From: Flavobacterium sp. KACC 22761
GTDB lineage: Bacteria; Bacteroidota; Bacteroidia; Flavobacteriales; Flavobacteriaceae
Length of the DNA stretch: 64,000 bases
Assembly (NCBI RefSeq): GCF_034058155.1
Contig: NZ_CP139148.1
Location: 4,340,001-4,404,000, forward strand
Reading direction: 5' to 3'
Shown: one piece after another, positions 1-10,000 of the stretch
Numbering within the stretch: position 1 is the stretch's first letter
Layout of the letters: the number at the start of each line of letters is the position of its first letter
Program-made: the position numbers and the translations under genes
The notes under the pieces: generated by a model
Database searches by the model: none
What the model was told of the DNA's origin: nothing
The model's input: the letters and a program-made list of their open reading frames with translations, nothing else

Positions 1-3000
1 CTGTACAATTGTTTGCATCAGTCACCGTTACTGTGTAAGTTCCTGCTTCAAGTCCTGTGGCTGTTGCAGAAGTTCCGCCAGATGGAGCCCATGAATATGA
101 ATATGAACCCGTTCCTCCAGTCACACTTACCGTTGCTGATCCAGTTGCCCCTCCATGACATGCAATATTTGTCTGAGAACCTTTTGATGCTACAAGCTCA
201 TCTGGTTCTGTAATAGTAAAATTCTGGGTTGCTGTGCATGAATTTGCATCAGTCACGGTTACGGTGTAGATTCCTGCGCTAAGACCTGTTGCTGAGGCAT
301 TTCTTCCACCGGAAGGAGACCATTGATAGGTATAATTTCCTGCACCACCTCTTACAAATGCAATAGCTGACCCATTGGCTGTTCCTTTGCAGGATGCATT
401 TGTTTGTGAGGAAGAAATAACTAGAGCATCAGGTTCTGTGATAGTAAAACTCTGCGTTGCTGTACTTGCATTTGCATCGGTCACTGTAACTGTATATGTT
501 CCAGCAGTTAGTCCTGTTGCTGTAGCAGAACTTCCTCCAGAAGGCGACCAAGAATATGAATATGCTCCTGTACCTCCGGTTACGCTAACCGTTGCTGACC
601 CTGTTGCTCCTCCATGACAGGCAATATTTGTCTGAGAAACTTTCGATGCTACAAGTTCATCGGGTTCTGTAATAGTAAAACTCTGCGTTGCAGTACATGT
701 ATTATCATCGGTTACTGTGACTGTATAAGTTCCTGCGCTGAGACCTGTCGCTGTTGCTGAAGTTCCGCCAGATGGAGCCCATGAATAATAATATGAGCCT
801 GTTCCTCCGGTCACGTTCACTGTTGCTGATCCTGTCGCTGCTCCACGACTAGTAATATTAGTCTGAGCGCCTTTTAATGCAATCAAAGCATCTGGTTCTG
901 TAATGGTAAAACTCTTTGTTGCTGTACAAGAATTGGCATCGGTCACCGTAACTGTGTATGTACCTGCAGCAAGCCCTGTTGCTGAGGCATTTCTTCCACC
1001 ATAAGGAGACCATTGATAGGTATAATTTCCTGCACCACCTCTTACAAATGCAATAGCTGACCCATTGGCTGTTCCTTTGCAGGATGCATTTGTTTGTGAC
1101 GGAGTGATAACGATAGCATCAGGTTCTGTGATAGTAAAACTCTGCGTTGCTGTACAATTGTTATCATCAGTTACGGTTACGGTATAATTCCCTGCCAAAA
1201 GTCCTGAAGCTGTTGCTGCACTGCCTCCAGATGGTGCCCATGAATAGGTATATGATCCTGTCCCTCCACTGGCACTAACTGTTGCTGATCCTGTATTTGC
1301 TCCATGACAAACGATATTTGTCTGTCCCGCTGCTGTCGCTGTTAAGGCATCAGGCTCTGTAATTGTAAAGCTTTTAGTTACTGAATTATAATATGCATCG
1401 TAAACAGTTACCGTATAGGTTCCCGCAACAAGACCAGAAGCTGTTGCACCATTTCCTCCCGAATGATTCCACCAATATGAATATGGCGCAACTCCGCCAG
1501 TTGCGCTTATTGTTATTGATCCTGTATTTGCTCCATGACAGTCAATATTATGTTGCGAAACTAGTGTTGCATCAAGTGCATCTGGTTCGGTAATAGTAAA
1601 ACTTTGTGTTGCCGTACAGTTGTTTGCATCCCTGACAGTTACTGTATAAGTTCCTTTAGTAAGAAAGTAAGCTGTCGAATCAAACACATATAGCCCAGAT
1701 GGTGTCCATGAATAAGAATACGGTCCCACTCCCCCAGTTACTGCCACAGTAGCAGAACCATCACTTCCACCAATATAAGATACATTCGTTTGTGATGGAG
1801 TAATAACGATAGCATCGGGCTGAGAAACTGAATATGTACTTGTTTTTTCGCAGCCAATTGGGTTGGTAACAGTCACCGTATAATTTCCGGGTGCAAGTCC
1901 TGATCTATTTTTTGTAGTTATTCCATTACCCCAATTATAAGTATAGTTTCCATTTGTTGGAACTGTTAAAGTGATTGCACCATTGTTTCCTCCATTACAC
2001 GAAACATTAGTAATAGATGCTGTATGTTCAATCAAATTGAATTTTATATTCCCCCTAGACTGCCCTCGTTCTTCTGCAATTCTAAATTCAACCTTACTGT
2101 TACTATCTAAAAAACCCTGCCAAACATTTGTATGTGACTCGCAACAATTATTGTCTCCAAATACTTGTACATCATCAATAAACAATCTCACCCAATCATC
2201 GTGCATTGGAATATCAATTTGATAGTATCCGCAAGGAAATCCTTGTCTTTTTGCACTCCAAGAATGATCATCACCATTTACTTTACATCCTTGGTAACCC
2301 GCAACTGAAGACGGAACGTCATAATCTTCGAAATAATCCTCCGAATTAAAACTTAAAGTATTAGCCGTAAAATAACCGGAATAGTCTGCTTGCCAAGCGT
2401 CACCGCTTACAGCTCCTTTATTCCAAGCATATACATTCCAAGAATTATTGCCATAAACTGTCGGGTCACCTACTGAAGTTGTAGGAGCGAGAATAATATC
2501 AACTGTTCCAAGGGTCGAACAATAGGTAACATTGTCCGTTACTCTTACCGTATAACTTCCTGCCGAAAGCCCTGTTACTGATTGTGTAGTTTGTAATGCT
2601 GGTGTATTCCAAAGGTAGCTATAACTTCCAGATCCACCTTTTACCGCTACTGTTGCTGAACCATTTACTGCACCAGTACACGAAGCATTTGTTTGGACTG
2701 CAATTGCTTTTGCCTTTTGAAAACATTCACCTATCCCTATATTAGCAAAAACCATATTATGATTGGAGTCCATTACTTCTACATAATAAAGCCCTTGACT
2801 TAAATTAGATATTGTTTGAGTACTTTGCCCATTTGACCACGAATATGTGTAAGGAGGAAATCCATTCACAATATTGGCCGTAATTGATCCAGTTGGCGAA
2901 TTAGAATCTATATCCGTCTTAGTCAAGACAACTTTCATTTGCCCAAACATATTGGCTGAGGCAAAAAGAATAAGAATAAATGTAAAAATTAAATGTAGTT

Positions 3001-3010
3001 TTTTCTTCAT
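1..3010 (-). CDS. SprB-like repeat adhesin, N-terminal part (cut by window edge)
   Basis: The frame is open from an ATG at 3010 to the left edge, about 1,003 codons with no stop, so the gene is partial at its 3' end. A signal peptide (about residues 1-24, ending in FGQ) is followed by two SprB/PKD-like repeats. Residues about 180-330 form a Cys-containing globular domain that looks PA14/GLEYA-like (NNSWNVYAW near its start). After that come tandem repeats of 76-77 residues, each with a TGSATVSVTGG-type strand, YSYSW, AGTYTVTVTDAN and SFTITEPDA. SprB of Flavobacterium johnsoniae is a giant T9SS-secreted adhesin moved by the gliding machinery. This protein is probably a surface adhesin of that class, but the C-terminal sorting domain lies outside the window. 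Whether it is motile or static cannot be told. Confidence 0.85.
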   Translation of the reverse strand, partial: MKKKLHLIFTFILILFASANMFGQMKVVLTKTDIDSNSPTGSITANIVNGFPPYTYSWSNGQSTQTISNLSQGLYYVEVMDSNHNMVFANIGIGECFQKAKAIAVQTNASCTGAVNGSATVAVKGGSGSYSYLWNTPALQTTQSVTGLSAGSYTVRVTDNVTYCSTLGTVDIILAPTTSVGDPTVYGNNSWNVYAWNKGAVSGDAWQADYSGYFTANTLSFNSEDYFEDYDVPSSVAGYQGCKVNGDDHSWSAKRQGFPCGYYQIDIPMHDDWVRLFIDDVQVFGDNNCCESHTNVWQGFLDSNSKVEFRIAEERGQSRGNIKFNLIEHTASITNVSCNGGNNGAITLTVPTNGNYTYNWGNGITTKNRSGLAPGNYTVTVTNPIGCEKTSTYSVSQPDAIVITPSQTNVSYIGGSDGSATVAVTGGVGPYSYSWTPSGLYVFDSTAYFLTKGTYTVTVRDANNCTATQSFTITEPDALDATLVSQHNIDCHGANTGSITISATGGVAPYSYWWNHSGGNGATASGLVAGTYTVTVYDAYYNSVTKSFTITEPDALTATAAGQTNIVCHGANTGSATVSASGGTGSYTYSWAPSGGSAATASGLLAGNYTVTVTDDNNCTATQSFTITEPDAIVITPSQTNASCKGTANGSAIAFVRGGAGNYTYQWSPYGGRNASATGLAAGTYTVTVTDANSCTATKSFTITEPDALIALKGAQTNITSRGAATGSATVNVTGGTGSYYYSWAPSGGTSATATGLSAGTYTVTVTDDNTCTATQSFTITEPDELVASKVSQTNIACHGGATGSATVSVTGGTGAYSYSWSPSGGSSATATGLTAGTYTVTVTDANASTATQSFTITEPDALVISSSQTNASCKGTANGSAIAFVRGGAGNYTYQWSPSGGRNASATGLSAGIYTVTVTDANSCTATQNFTITEPDELVASKGSQTNIACHGGATGSATVSVTGGTGSYSYSWAPSGGTSATATGLEAGTYTVTVTDANNCT
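204..1850 (-). repeat. Tandem 228/231-bp coding repeats (SprB-type)
   Basis: The segment reading GGTTCTGTAATAGTAAAA on the plus strand (TITEPD in the protein) or a close variant recurs at about 204, 432, 663, 894, 1122, 1353 and 1584. The spacing is exactly 228 or 231 bp, or 76 or 77 codons. A ~110-bp block at about 301-410 recurs almost unchanged at about 991-1100, three units away. The repeats are coding and in frame, so they are protein modules and not a CRISPR or satellite array. Confidence 0.9.
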
Positions 3011-3238
3011 ATTTTGGGGTTAGCTTGTTAACTTATACGAGTTAAAATCAACAAAATAAGCTATGTATATTTCTTAGTAAAGCTTAAAAAAATATACTTA
3101 TAGCATTTTATAGTTTGCTCGCAAAATTAGGCAAGCGAACAAGCTTAAAAGCACTCCAAAAAGTTTTGACAAAGAAAATCTATAGCCCAAAAAGTTTTTT
3201 TTGAGGAAAGAAAAAAATTAAAAAGAGAAAATTAGATT

Positions 3239-4354
3239 TTAAATTGCAACATCGAATTCCTGCTTTTGCAGTTCCGAAGGCAGAGTACCGTGACACTTTT
3301 TAAATGCTGCAGTAAATTTGCTGGTGTTTTCGTACCCAAACTTATACGAAATCTCTTTTATCAAGAATTTGTTTTCAATAATAAGCTCTTTAGCCAACAT
3401 CATTTGTTTTTCCTGAAAATATTTGTAGATTGGTTTTCCAAAAAACTGCTTAAATTCAGACTTAAGCTTGCTTTCTGAAATTTTAAATTTTTCAGCCAGG
3501 AAATCAATTCCAGGAAATTTATCATAAAGATTGCTCGTCAAATAATTCTCAACTTTGTTGATGCTGAATTTATCTTCGTAATCAATTGCAAAATGTTTTT
3601 CAAACACTTGCTGATCTCTACAAGTTCTTAAAAACCCGAAAATAAGATTTAAAGTACAGAGTTTAAACTGAAGAAAATCGATATGACTAGCCTCATTATT
3701 CATATTCATAACCTCATCAAAAATACCGAAGTTTTTCACCAACTCATCCTTCTCCTCAACGGGCCAAGCAATATACGGCTGGTCAGAGGCTATAAACTTA
3801 TCCAGTTCAGCTTCTGAAAACAAACTGTTTTGAAGCAAGTTTTTCTGCAACCATTCTTCATTAAAATACAAAGTGATGTATTTGTTATTGGCACCCTTAA
3901 AATTTACATCACAATTGCGTTCTTTTGGCTTAAAGAATGTCCAGCTATAATTTGCAAAACACAATTGCTTTTCACAAATTTTCAGATCAATTATTGGCTG
4001 ACTTGTAACATTATTAAGGCTAAGCATGTAGTAACCTTTATCCTCAATTTTCATTTCTGCCGGGTCATCATAAACGAGATCAAAAGCTACATTAGTTTTA
4101 TATCTCATTTTAGAATAAATAACCCAAAGTCCTTCTTCTACTTTCTGATAATTGAAACCTCCCGAACAAAATGGCGTATTAGCGTAAACACTCTGTTTTA
4201 CTCTATCATGCTTCATAAAGGGATAATTAGCTAAACTCTCCACAAGATCTTCCGGAGTTTTACTGCTGTAAGGAAGATGATAGAAGCCATTGCTGTACGT
4301 AAAAAAGTACTGCTTAAATTGGTTTAACCATTTTTTTAGTGTTTGTTGGAGCAT
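3239..4354 (-). CDS. AraC-family transcriptional regulator
   Basis: The 371-residue protein has an AraC-type DNA-binding domain at about residues 265-365. It includes a first helix-turn-helix (GIDFLAEKFKISESKLKSEF) and a second one (IKEISYKFGYENTSKFTAAF), ending with the typical CHGTLPSEL segment. The first ~260 residues have no domain I recognise and presumably sense a ligand. No signal peptide or membrane segment is visible. It stands alone between the SprB-like gene and a redoxin gene, so its target is unknown. The ATG at 4354 is the first in the frame, and the next Met is at residue 47. A TAnnTTTG box lies only a few bases upstream. Confidence 0.88.
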   Translation of the reverse strand: MLQQTLKKWLNQFKQYFFTYSNGFYHLPYSSKTPEDLVESLANYPFMKHDRVKQSVYANTPFCSGGFNYQKVEEGLWVIYSKMRYKTNVAFDLVYDDPAEMKIEDKGYYMLSLNNVTSQPIIDLKICEKQLCFANYSWTFFKPKERNCDVNFKGANNKYITLYFNEEWLQKNLLQNSLFSEAELDKFIASDQPYIAWPVEEKDELVKNFGIFDEVMNMNNEASHIDFLQFKLCTLNLIFGFLRTCRDQQVFEKHFAIDYEDKFSINKVENYLTSNLYDKFPGIDFLAEKFKISESKLKSEFKQFFGKPIYKYFQEKQMMLAKELIIENKFLIKEISYKFGYENTSKFTAAFKKCHGTLPSELQKQEFDVAI

Positions 4355-4362
4355 TTCAAAGC

Positions 4363-4393
4363 CAAAGATAAAATTTATTTATTTTTTAGCAAA
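4363..4393 (-). promoter_or_regulatory. Candidate promoter of the AraC gene
   Basis: On the minus strand TTTG (4393-4390) is followed after 19 bases by TATCTTTG (4370-4363). This matches the Bacteroidota pattern TTG-N17-23-TAnnTTTG. The start codon at 4354 is so close that the transcript would be nearly leaderless. Confidence 0.45.
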
Positions 4394-4649
4394 CCATCAT
4401 AAAATTAAAATCTAAATAAAATGCTACTTCAATAAAAAAGTAAATGAATGGAGTCTGAAGACATTTAATAAACCGGAAAATCTGACAATTACGCAGATTA
4501 CAAATTTTGACTCGGAGACCTTTTTTGCTACAAAAAGCCAAGATCATTTTTCAAGGTATTTCAGAATTGCAAGTTTTGTCCAAGAATGGTAATTTTAAAC
4601 TTTTAGCCAACTGCTAAAAATCGCATTCGCATTTTTAAAAAGATTAAAA

Positions 4650-5267
4650 CTATGCCAATAAATCGTTCAGTTTAGTTTTTAAAACGTCCGTGCTCTGATG
4701 ACCAAAATAATGCCCCAAAATATTGTATTTATCATCAAAAACAATAAAGGATGGAGTTCCTTTTAATTGATTGACTGTAAATGTTTCGGCTATTATAGGT
4801 ATTTCAGAATAATATGACTTTACTTTCTGAATTATAGTCTTTCTTTCAATTTCAGAGAAACTTTCAAAATTGGGAATGGCATTACAGATTAATTCCACCT
4901 TATCTGAATTTATAAATTGTTCAGAAGAAATAACATTGTCAAAGGCAACAGGAAAATTTAAGGTTTCTGAGTAAGTTGAAATTCTATAGTTTGTGCGGTA
5001 ATATTTTAAAGTTTCTCCAACTAATGTTCCGCTTTCTAAAAGTACTTTCAAACTCGCTTCGTTATTATATTCAAAGTCTTCAAAAGCAGTAGCTACTCCA
5101 ATAAAACCAATTTTATTATTAAATGAACTATAAAGCTCATTCACAATAGGAATTCCGTATATAAAACAACCCGGACAATTTACTTGAAATACAAAAGCAA
5201 CATTTACTTTATGCATTTTGAATTCTCCTTGAACTAATTTTTTAGTATTTAAATGAAATTTTGACAT
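4650..5267 (-). CDS. Thioredoxin-like redoxin with CPGC motif
   Basis: This is a 205-residue cytosolic protein with a thioredoxin-like fold. A first strand ends in CPGC (residues 31-34, a CXXC redox motif), and a later cis-Pro segment reads KGTPSFIVFDD, followed by GHYFGHQS. The region between is longer than in a plain thioredoxin, as in TlpA or peroxiredoxin-like relatives. No signal peptide is visible, so it should act in the cytosol as a thiol-disulfide oxidoreductase. It is divergent from hmp across about 260 bp, which suggests, but does not show, a shared role in oxidative or nitrosative stress. The exact subfamily is uncertain. Confidence 0.7.
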   Translation of the reverse strand: MSKFHLNTKKLVQGEFKMHKVNVAFVFQVNCPGCFIYGIPIVNELYSSFNNKIGFIGVATAFEDFEYNNEASLKVLLESGTLVGETLKYYRTNYRISTYSETLNFPVAFDNVISSEQFINSDKVELICNAIPNFESFSEIERKTIIQKVKSYYSEIPIIAETFTVNQLKGTPSFIVFDDKYNILGHYFGHQSTDVLKTKLNDLLA

Positions 5268-5314
5268 GACTATTTTTTTATGATAAACAGATATGCGATT
5301 GCTGCATTACACTT

Positions 5315-5322
5315 CAAAATTA
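5315..5322 (-). promoter_or_regulatory. Candidate -7 box for the redoxin gene
   Basis: The plus-strand sequence CAAAATTA reads TAATTTTG on the minus strand, a match to TAnnTTTG, 48 bp upstream of the start codon. No clear -33 TTG is placed correctly. Confidence 0.35.
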
Positions 5323-5434
5323 ATTATGATTATTAAATTACTGATAGTCCAGTTCTTATAATAATCTATACGTTCTGGTTTTGAATGGATAATAGATGAA
5401 TATTTTCATTCGTATTATGATTTCAATCATAAAC

Positions 5435-5461
5435 TTGAGCTTTGATGGCAATCTAAATTTG
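5435..5461 (+). promoter_or_regulatory. Candidate hmp promoter
   Basis: TTG (5435-5437) is followed after 16 bases by TAAATTTG (5454-5461), a TAnnTTTG match. This places transcription start about 55-60 bp before the hmp ATG. The spacer is one base shorter than the usual 17-23. Confidence 0.45.
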
Positions 5462-5525
5462 TAAAAACGAAATAGCAAAACAATGCTATTCAATTAAATC
5501 AAATATTTAATCCAAATATCACAAA

Positions 5526-6737
5526 ATGAATGCAGATCAAAAAGAGCTTATAAAAGCAACAATTCCAATTTTAAGATCAAGTGGCGAAGACCTGACAAAT
5601 TACTTTTATGCAAGAATGTTCAAACATCATCCTGAGCTTCGAAATATGTTTAATATGGGAAATCAGGCCAATGGAAGACAAAAATCAGCCTTAGCAAATG
5701 CAGTGCTTGCTTATGCTGAAAATATAGATAATCCCGGTGTTCTTTTGGGAGTACTTAGAGGAATCGCGACGAAACACAGAAGTCTTAACATTCAGCCAGA
5801 CCAATACAAAATTGTTGGTACGCATTTAATTGCTTCAATTGGAGAAGTTGTCGGAGAAGCTGCAACGCCCGAAATTCTACAAGCATGGACTGTTGCATTT
5901 TATCAGCTTGCGCAAATTATGATTGACCTTGAAAAAGAATTATATATTGAAAACGCTTCAAAACCGGGAAGCTGGAACGGATGGCGAAAATTTGTAATTA
6001 AAAAAATAGTCGAAGAATCAGCTGAAATAAAATCTTTCTATTTATATCCTGAAGATGGCAAAGCAATTGCTGATTTTCATCCGGGCCAATTTATCAGTGT
6101 GCAGGTTTTTATAGAAGAATTAAATCTGTTACAACCGAGGCAATACAGTTTGTCAAGTGCATTCAATCCTGAATATTATAGAATTTCTGTAAAAAGAGAA
6201 AATGGATTCGCTTCAAATCCGTCTGGAATGGTTTCCAATACGCTACATTCTAAATCAGAAGGAGAAATTATTTCAATTTCATCGCCCGCAGGACTATTTC
6301 ATTTAGAAAAAGATTCTCAAAATCCATTAGTATTAATAAGCGGTGGAGTTGGTTTTACACCTATGCTCAGCATGCTTGAAACTAATATAAACGAGCTTCA
6401 AAATAAAAAAACCGTTTGGGTTCATGGATGCAGAAATGAATCGGTTCATGCGTTTAAAAATCAGATTTCAAGTTTAAAGCAAGAAGTAAAATGGCTTGAA
6501 ACATTCACATTTTATGATACGGTCGAAAATCTAGAAAATTCATCAGATCAAATTTTACAAGGACGTGTGGATCTTCATAAATGCAAAGAGTCTATTTTAT
6601 TGGATGAAGCTAAATTTTATATCTGTGGTCCAGAATTATTTATTAAATCCCAATATGAATCTCTTATTAATTTAAATATTAAAACAGAGAATATTTTCTA
6701 TGAAGAATTTGGCCCTCAGTTAATCAATTTAAATTAA
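5526..6737 (+). CDS. hmp: Flavohemoglobin, nitric oxide dioxygenase
   Basis: The 403-residue protein has the standard three-domain flavohemoglobin layout and length. The globin domain (1-137) carries Tyr28 (B10), Gln52 (E7), proximal His84 (ATKHRSL) and Glu136. The FAD-binding domain has RQYSLS at 205-210. The NAD-binding domain has GGVGFTP at 273-279 and ends with EEFGP at about 394-398. The enzyme oxidises NO to nitrate with O2 and NAD(P)H in the cytosol. The ATG at 5526 matches the usual family N-terminus. It is divergent from a CPGC redoxin and is followed after one base by a small membrane protein. Confidence 0.95.
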   Translation: MNADQKELIKATIPILRSSGEDLTNYFYARMFKHHPELRNMFNMGNQANGRQKSALANAVLAYAENIDNPGVLLGVLRGIATKHRSLNIQPDQYKIVGTHLIASIGEVVGEAATPEILQAWTVAFYQLAQIMIDLEKELYIENASKPGSWNGWRKFVIKKIVEESAEIKSFYLYPEDGKAIADFHPGQFISVQVFIEELNLLQPRQYSLSSAFNPEYYRISVKRENGFASNPSGMVSNTLHSKSEGEIISISSPAGLFHLEKDSQNPLVLISGGVGFTPMLSMLETNINELQNKKTVWVHGCRNESVHAFKNQISSLKQEVKWLETFTFYDTVENLENSSDQILQGRVDLHKCKESILLDEAKFYICGPELFIKSQYESLINLNIKTENIFYEEFGPQLINLN

Positions 6738-6738
6738 A

Positions 6739-6942
6739 GTGAAGACTGGAATATTCTCGATTAAAAAATCTTGGAGATTAGCTTTTAGAAATTGTATCAC
6801 AACTTTATTCATAACCTTGATTCTTGCCTGCTTAAACTGTACAGATCGATCGAATTTTCTCTTTTTTTGGATGCGTTCTTGGGTTGTTGCTGGTTTAATT
6901 TCTAATTTCTTTTCCTTTTTTATTTTTTCAAATAGAAAATAG
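6739..6942 (+). CDS. Small two-helix membrane protein (DUF2798-like)
   Basis: The 67-residue frame begins with GTG one base after the hmp stop codon, so it is probably translationally coupled to hmp. Two hydrophobic segments (about residues 20-33 and 43-63) flank a short FFWMRSWVVAG stretch that resembles the DUF2798 family of two-helix proteins. No catalytic function is known to me. A strong hairpin follows at once, which supports this frame as the last gene of the hmp transcript. The start codon and the family call are moderately certain. Confidence 0.55.
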   Translation: MKTGIFSIKKSWRLAFRNCITTLFITLILACLNCTDRSNFLFFWMRSWVVAGLISNFFSFFIFSNRK

Positions 6943-6950
6943 TAAAAATT

Positions 6951-6984
6951 AAAGGCTGTCTCAAAATTGAGACAGCCTTTTTTC
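6951..6984 (+). terminator. Strong rho-independent terminator after hmp
   Basis: A perfect 12-bp stem (AAAGGCTGTCTC at 6951-6962 with GAGACAGCCTTT at 6969-6980) has a 6-base loop and a T run. It lies between convergent genes and can work in both directions. Confidence 0.9.
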
Positions 6985-7002
6985 TTCTAAATAATTAGAA
7001 AC

Positions 7003-10000
7003 TTACTTATTCAAAATAATCTTCTTAGTTGATGTTTTACCATCGGTTATGACTTGAAGTAGATAAATTCCTTGATCAAAATTATTCAAATCAAGTTCTT
7101 TTTCATTCCCTTCAAAAGTAGTATTCAACAATTGCTGACCCAAAATATTATACAGATAAACATCTGATTTAGTGTTGTTTTCGAAACTCAAATTCAAAAT
7201 TCCGTTTGTCGGATTTGGATACACTACCAAGCCTTCTGTAATTTTTACTTCTTCAACATCGGCAACATCCAGCATTTTTCTAGTTCCAGAACATCCAGAA
7301 ATATAATTGTGCTGAATATCATCAATCCAAACTGTCATTGTATTAGCAGTATTGTTTTGTTTGATGACAATTGCATCCAAAGTTACAGAAGCACCGCCCA
7401 CAATTCCGTTTCCTGTCGTAATTGTTGTTCCTACTGCAGTTGGCAAGAACCACTCGTAGTAATTCCACGCTCCGTTGTTGATGATTGCTATTGGAGGCAA
7501 TTCTTCAAGTCCATCGGCATCATCAATCCAAGCCGTAACAGTCGCTCCAGCATTTGCAGTGCTTGTTTTCAGCCAGAAACCAAAAGAGCCCTGATTGCCA
7601 ACAAACGCCTGATTGTTTGCTGGAGTTCCTCCGCCAGAAAGCAAACGCACCAGCCAGTTTGTTGTTACCGAAGTATTGTCATACAAAACTGCCTTTAAAC
7701 TTGCAGTACCATTTTTATAACTATCTGTAGCTCTTGCCAAAGTAGAAGTAGTTGCAATACCAACAGTAGAACCAGATGTCGTTGGTACGCTAGTAAATCT
7801 TCCTGCAGAAGCTTCAAAAGTTTCCAGTGTAGTTTTGGTATTTGTTCCAACGCAAATTGTCAATGTATAGGTATTGCTTCCGCAAGCATTTGAAGCAACC
7901 AAAGTAATCGTTTTTGTACCTGTTGTCGTAAAACTTACCGATGGATTTGCAGCTGTACTTGTTGCAGGAGATCCGTTAGGGAAAGTCCAAGCGTAAGTCG
8001 TTGCTCCTGTTGAAGTATTCGTTAGAGTCATACTTTCTCCTACTGCTAATTCTGCCAAAGGAGCTGTAAAACCAGCCACAACAGTTGCTGCAGGATTTAC
8101 TGTTACCAATCCTGTTATTGTTTTTGTATCAGAACCTACTGAATTTGTTGCTGTTAAGCTTGCATCATAAGTTCCTGAAGTACTATAAGTAACCACCGGA
8201 TTAGCGGCCGTACTCGTACTTGGCGTTCCTCCTGGGAATGACCAGCTGTAAGAAGTTGCGTTTGTAGAAGTACTAGTATAAGTCACCGTTTGTCCTTCGC
8301 AAACTGTCGCGCTTGCTGGCGTAAAATTAGCTACTGGCGCTACATTCTCTGGCAAACAATCCACAAAAGTAAATTTAAAAGCATCAGCAATAACAACTCC
8401 TGTTGTACCCGTTGTACGGATTACAACTTTGCCTCTAGAGCCTGCACTGAAATTGTATCTACCTAATGAAACCCAAGTCGCATTATTAGTTTGTTGGTTT
8501 ACTGTAACGGTAGTTGTTCCGTTTTCGTCAATAATATCTACTGGAACATTTGTTGGACGATTTGTTCCTGCTGTAAAGTTGATGAATACTTCATATTTTC
8601 CTCTTTGTGCAATTAAAGGAGTAAAAGTTGCCGATTTAGTTCCTTTTCCGGTATCGCCATCATGAATATAATTTGTACCGATATATCCTGCAGTTGCAGA
8701 AGTAGATGTCCAAGCCCCAACCAAAGCCGCATCCAAATTATCTACTGTAATTGAGGTTGTTCCCGGCAAAGTACAGCCGGCACTTTTTGGCGTAAAACTT
8801 ACCGGAGCGGAATATTTTGAAGTTCCGGTTGCGGCGCTGTAACTTCTGATTGTGTAGTAATAAACAGTTCCGCCAATTGGAGATTCTGAAACTGCTGCAT
8901 TTGTTGCATTCCAAGAATACGTTTTTGCAGTATTTACAACATCATTTACGACAACTGTGCTATTTGGTGTAGTTGCCGATGTAAATCCGTCTGTATCATT
9001 CCATCCCGAATTTGATTTTGAAACCTGAATACGGTAATCTGCTCCTGAAACCGTAGAATCCCAAGCAAAGTTTACTGGAGTATTCACATAAACCTGGCCT
9101 GCTGTAGGTGCTGTAGGTACAGGAATATTGGCACTAAAACAATTATTTGTCGCACAATAACTTAGATATTCTTGCTCTACAACATTATAAACTGCTGTTT
9201 TAATATTATCCCATAATGAAGAAGGACTCGCATAAGCATTGGTAGTAATTGCGACAGAAACATTTAGTGATGGAATAAAATACATAAAAGAATTATATCC
9301 AAGGATTGTTCCTGTATGGCCGTGATATTTTACATTGTTTGAAGAAGTATAAAGTCGCGTTCCTAAACCATATGCAGAATTAAGCGCAGAAGGCGAAATC
9401 ATTGCATTTATGGAACTTTGTGTCAAATAATTTCCTCCAAAAACTGCTTTACAGTATTTTGCTAAATCGCCCGGATTTGCTACAATGGCTCCTGCCCCTT
9501 TTACCGATGTTGGCGAATAATTGTAAGCTCTTGTTCCTTCGGCTAAATTTGGAATTTTGTTGGTCGTTGTACTTGTAAAATCCATAAAAGTATTAGTTAA
9601 TTCAAGTGGCGAAGCAACCCATTCCTGAATCGCTACATCTAATGTTTTTCCTAATTTCTTTTCGATTAACATTCCAAGCAAATAAAAACCTCCATTAGAA
9701 TATTCATAAGAACTTCCGGGAGTAAATGCTGCTCCCATATTATTAATGTAACCCACTATTTCGGCATCTGTAAAGATTTTGTCAGGAACGGCGGCATTTA
9801 TAAAATCCGAGCTTCCGTTTAAATAGTCACCTACGCCAGCAGTATGTTGTAATAATTGTTTAATCGTAATTGTACTTCCATTTGGTAAACCGGGAATTAC
9901 TAAGTGTTGCGATAATTTATCATTGATATTAAAATAACCCGCTTCTTGCAATCGCATAATTAATGTTGCCGTAAAGTTTTTGGTTGCACTTGCAATTCTA

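Noticed and set aside
204..1850. Regularly spaced repeats that could be read as a CRISPR array
   Set aside because: Units are 228 or 231 bp, vary in sequence, and are an open coding frame with SprB-type motifs. No cas genes are present.
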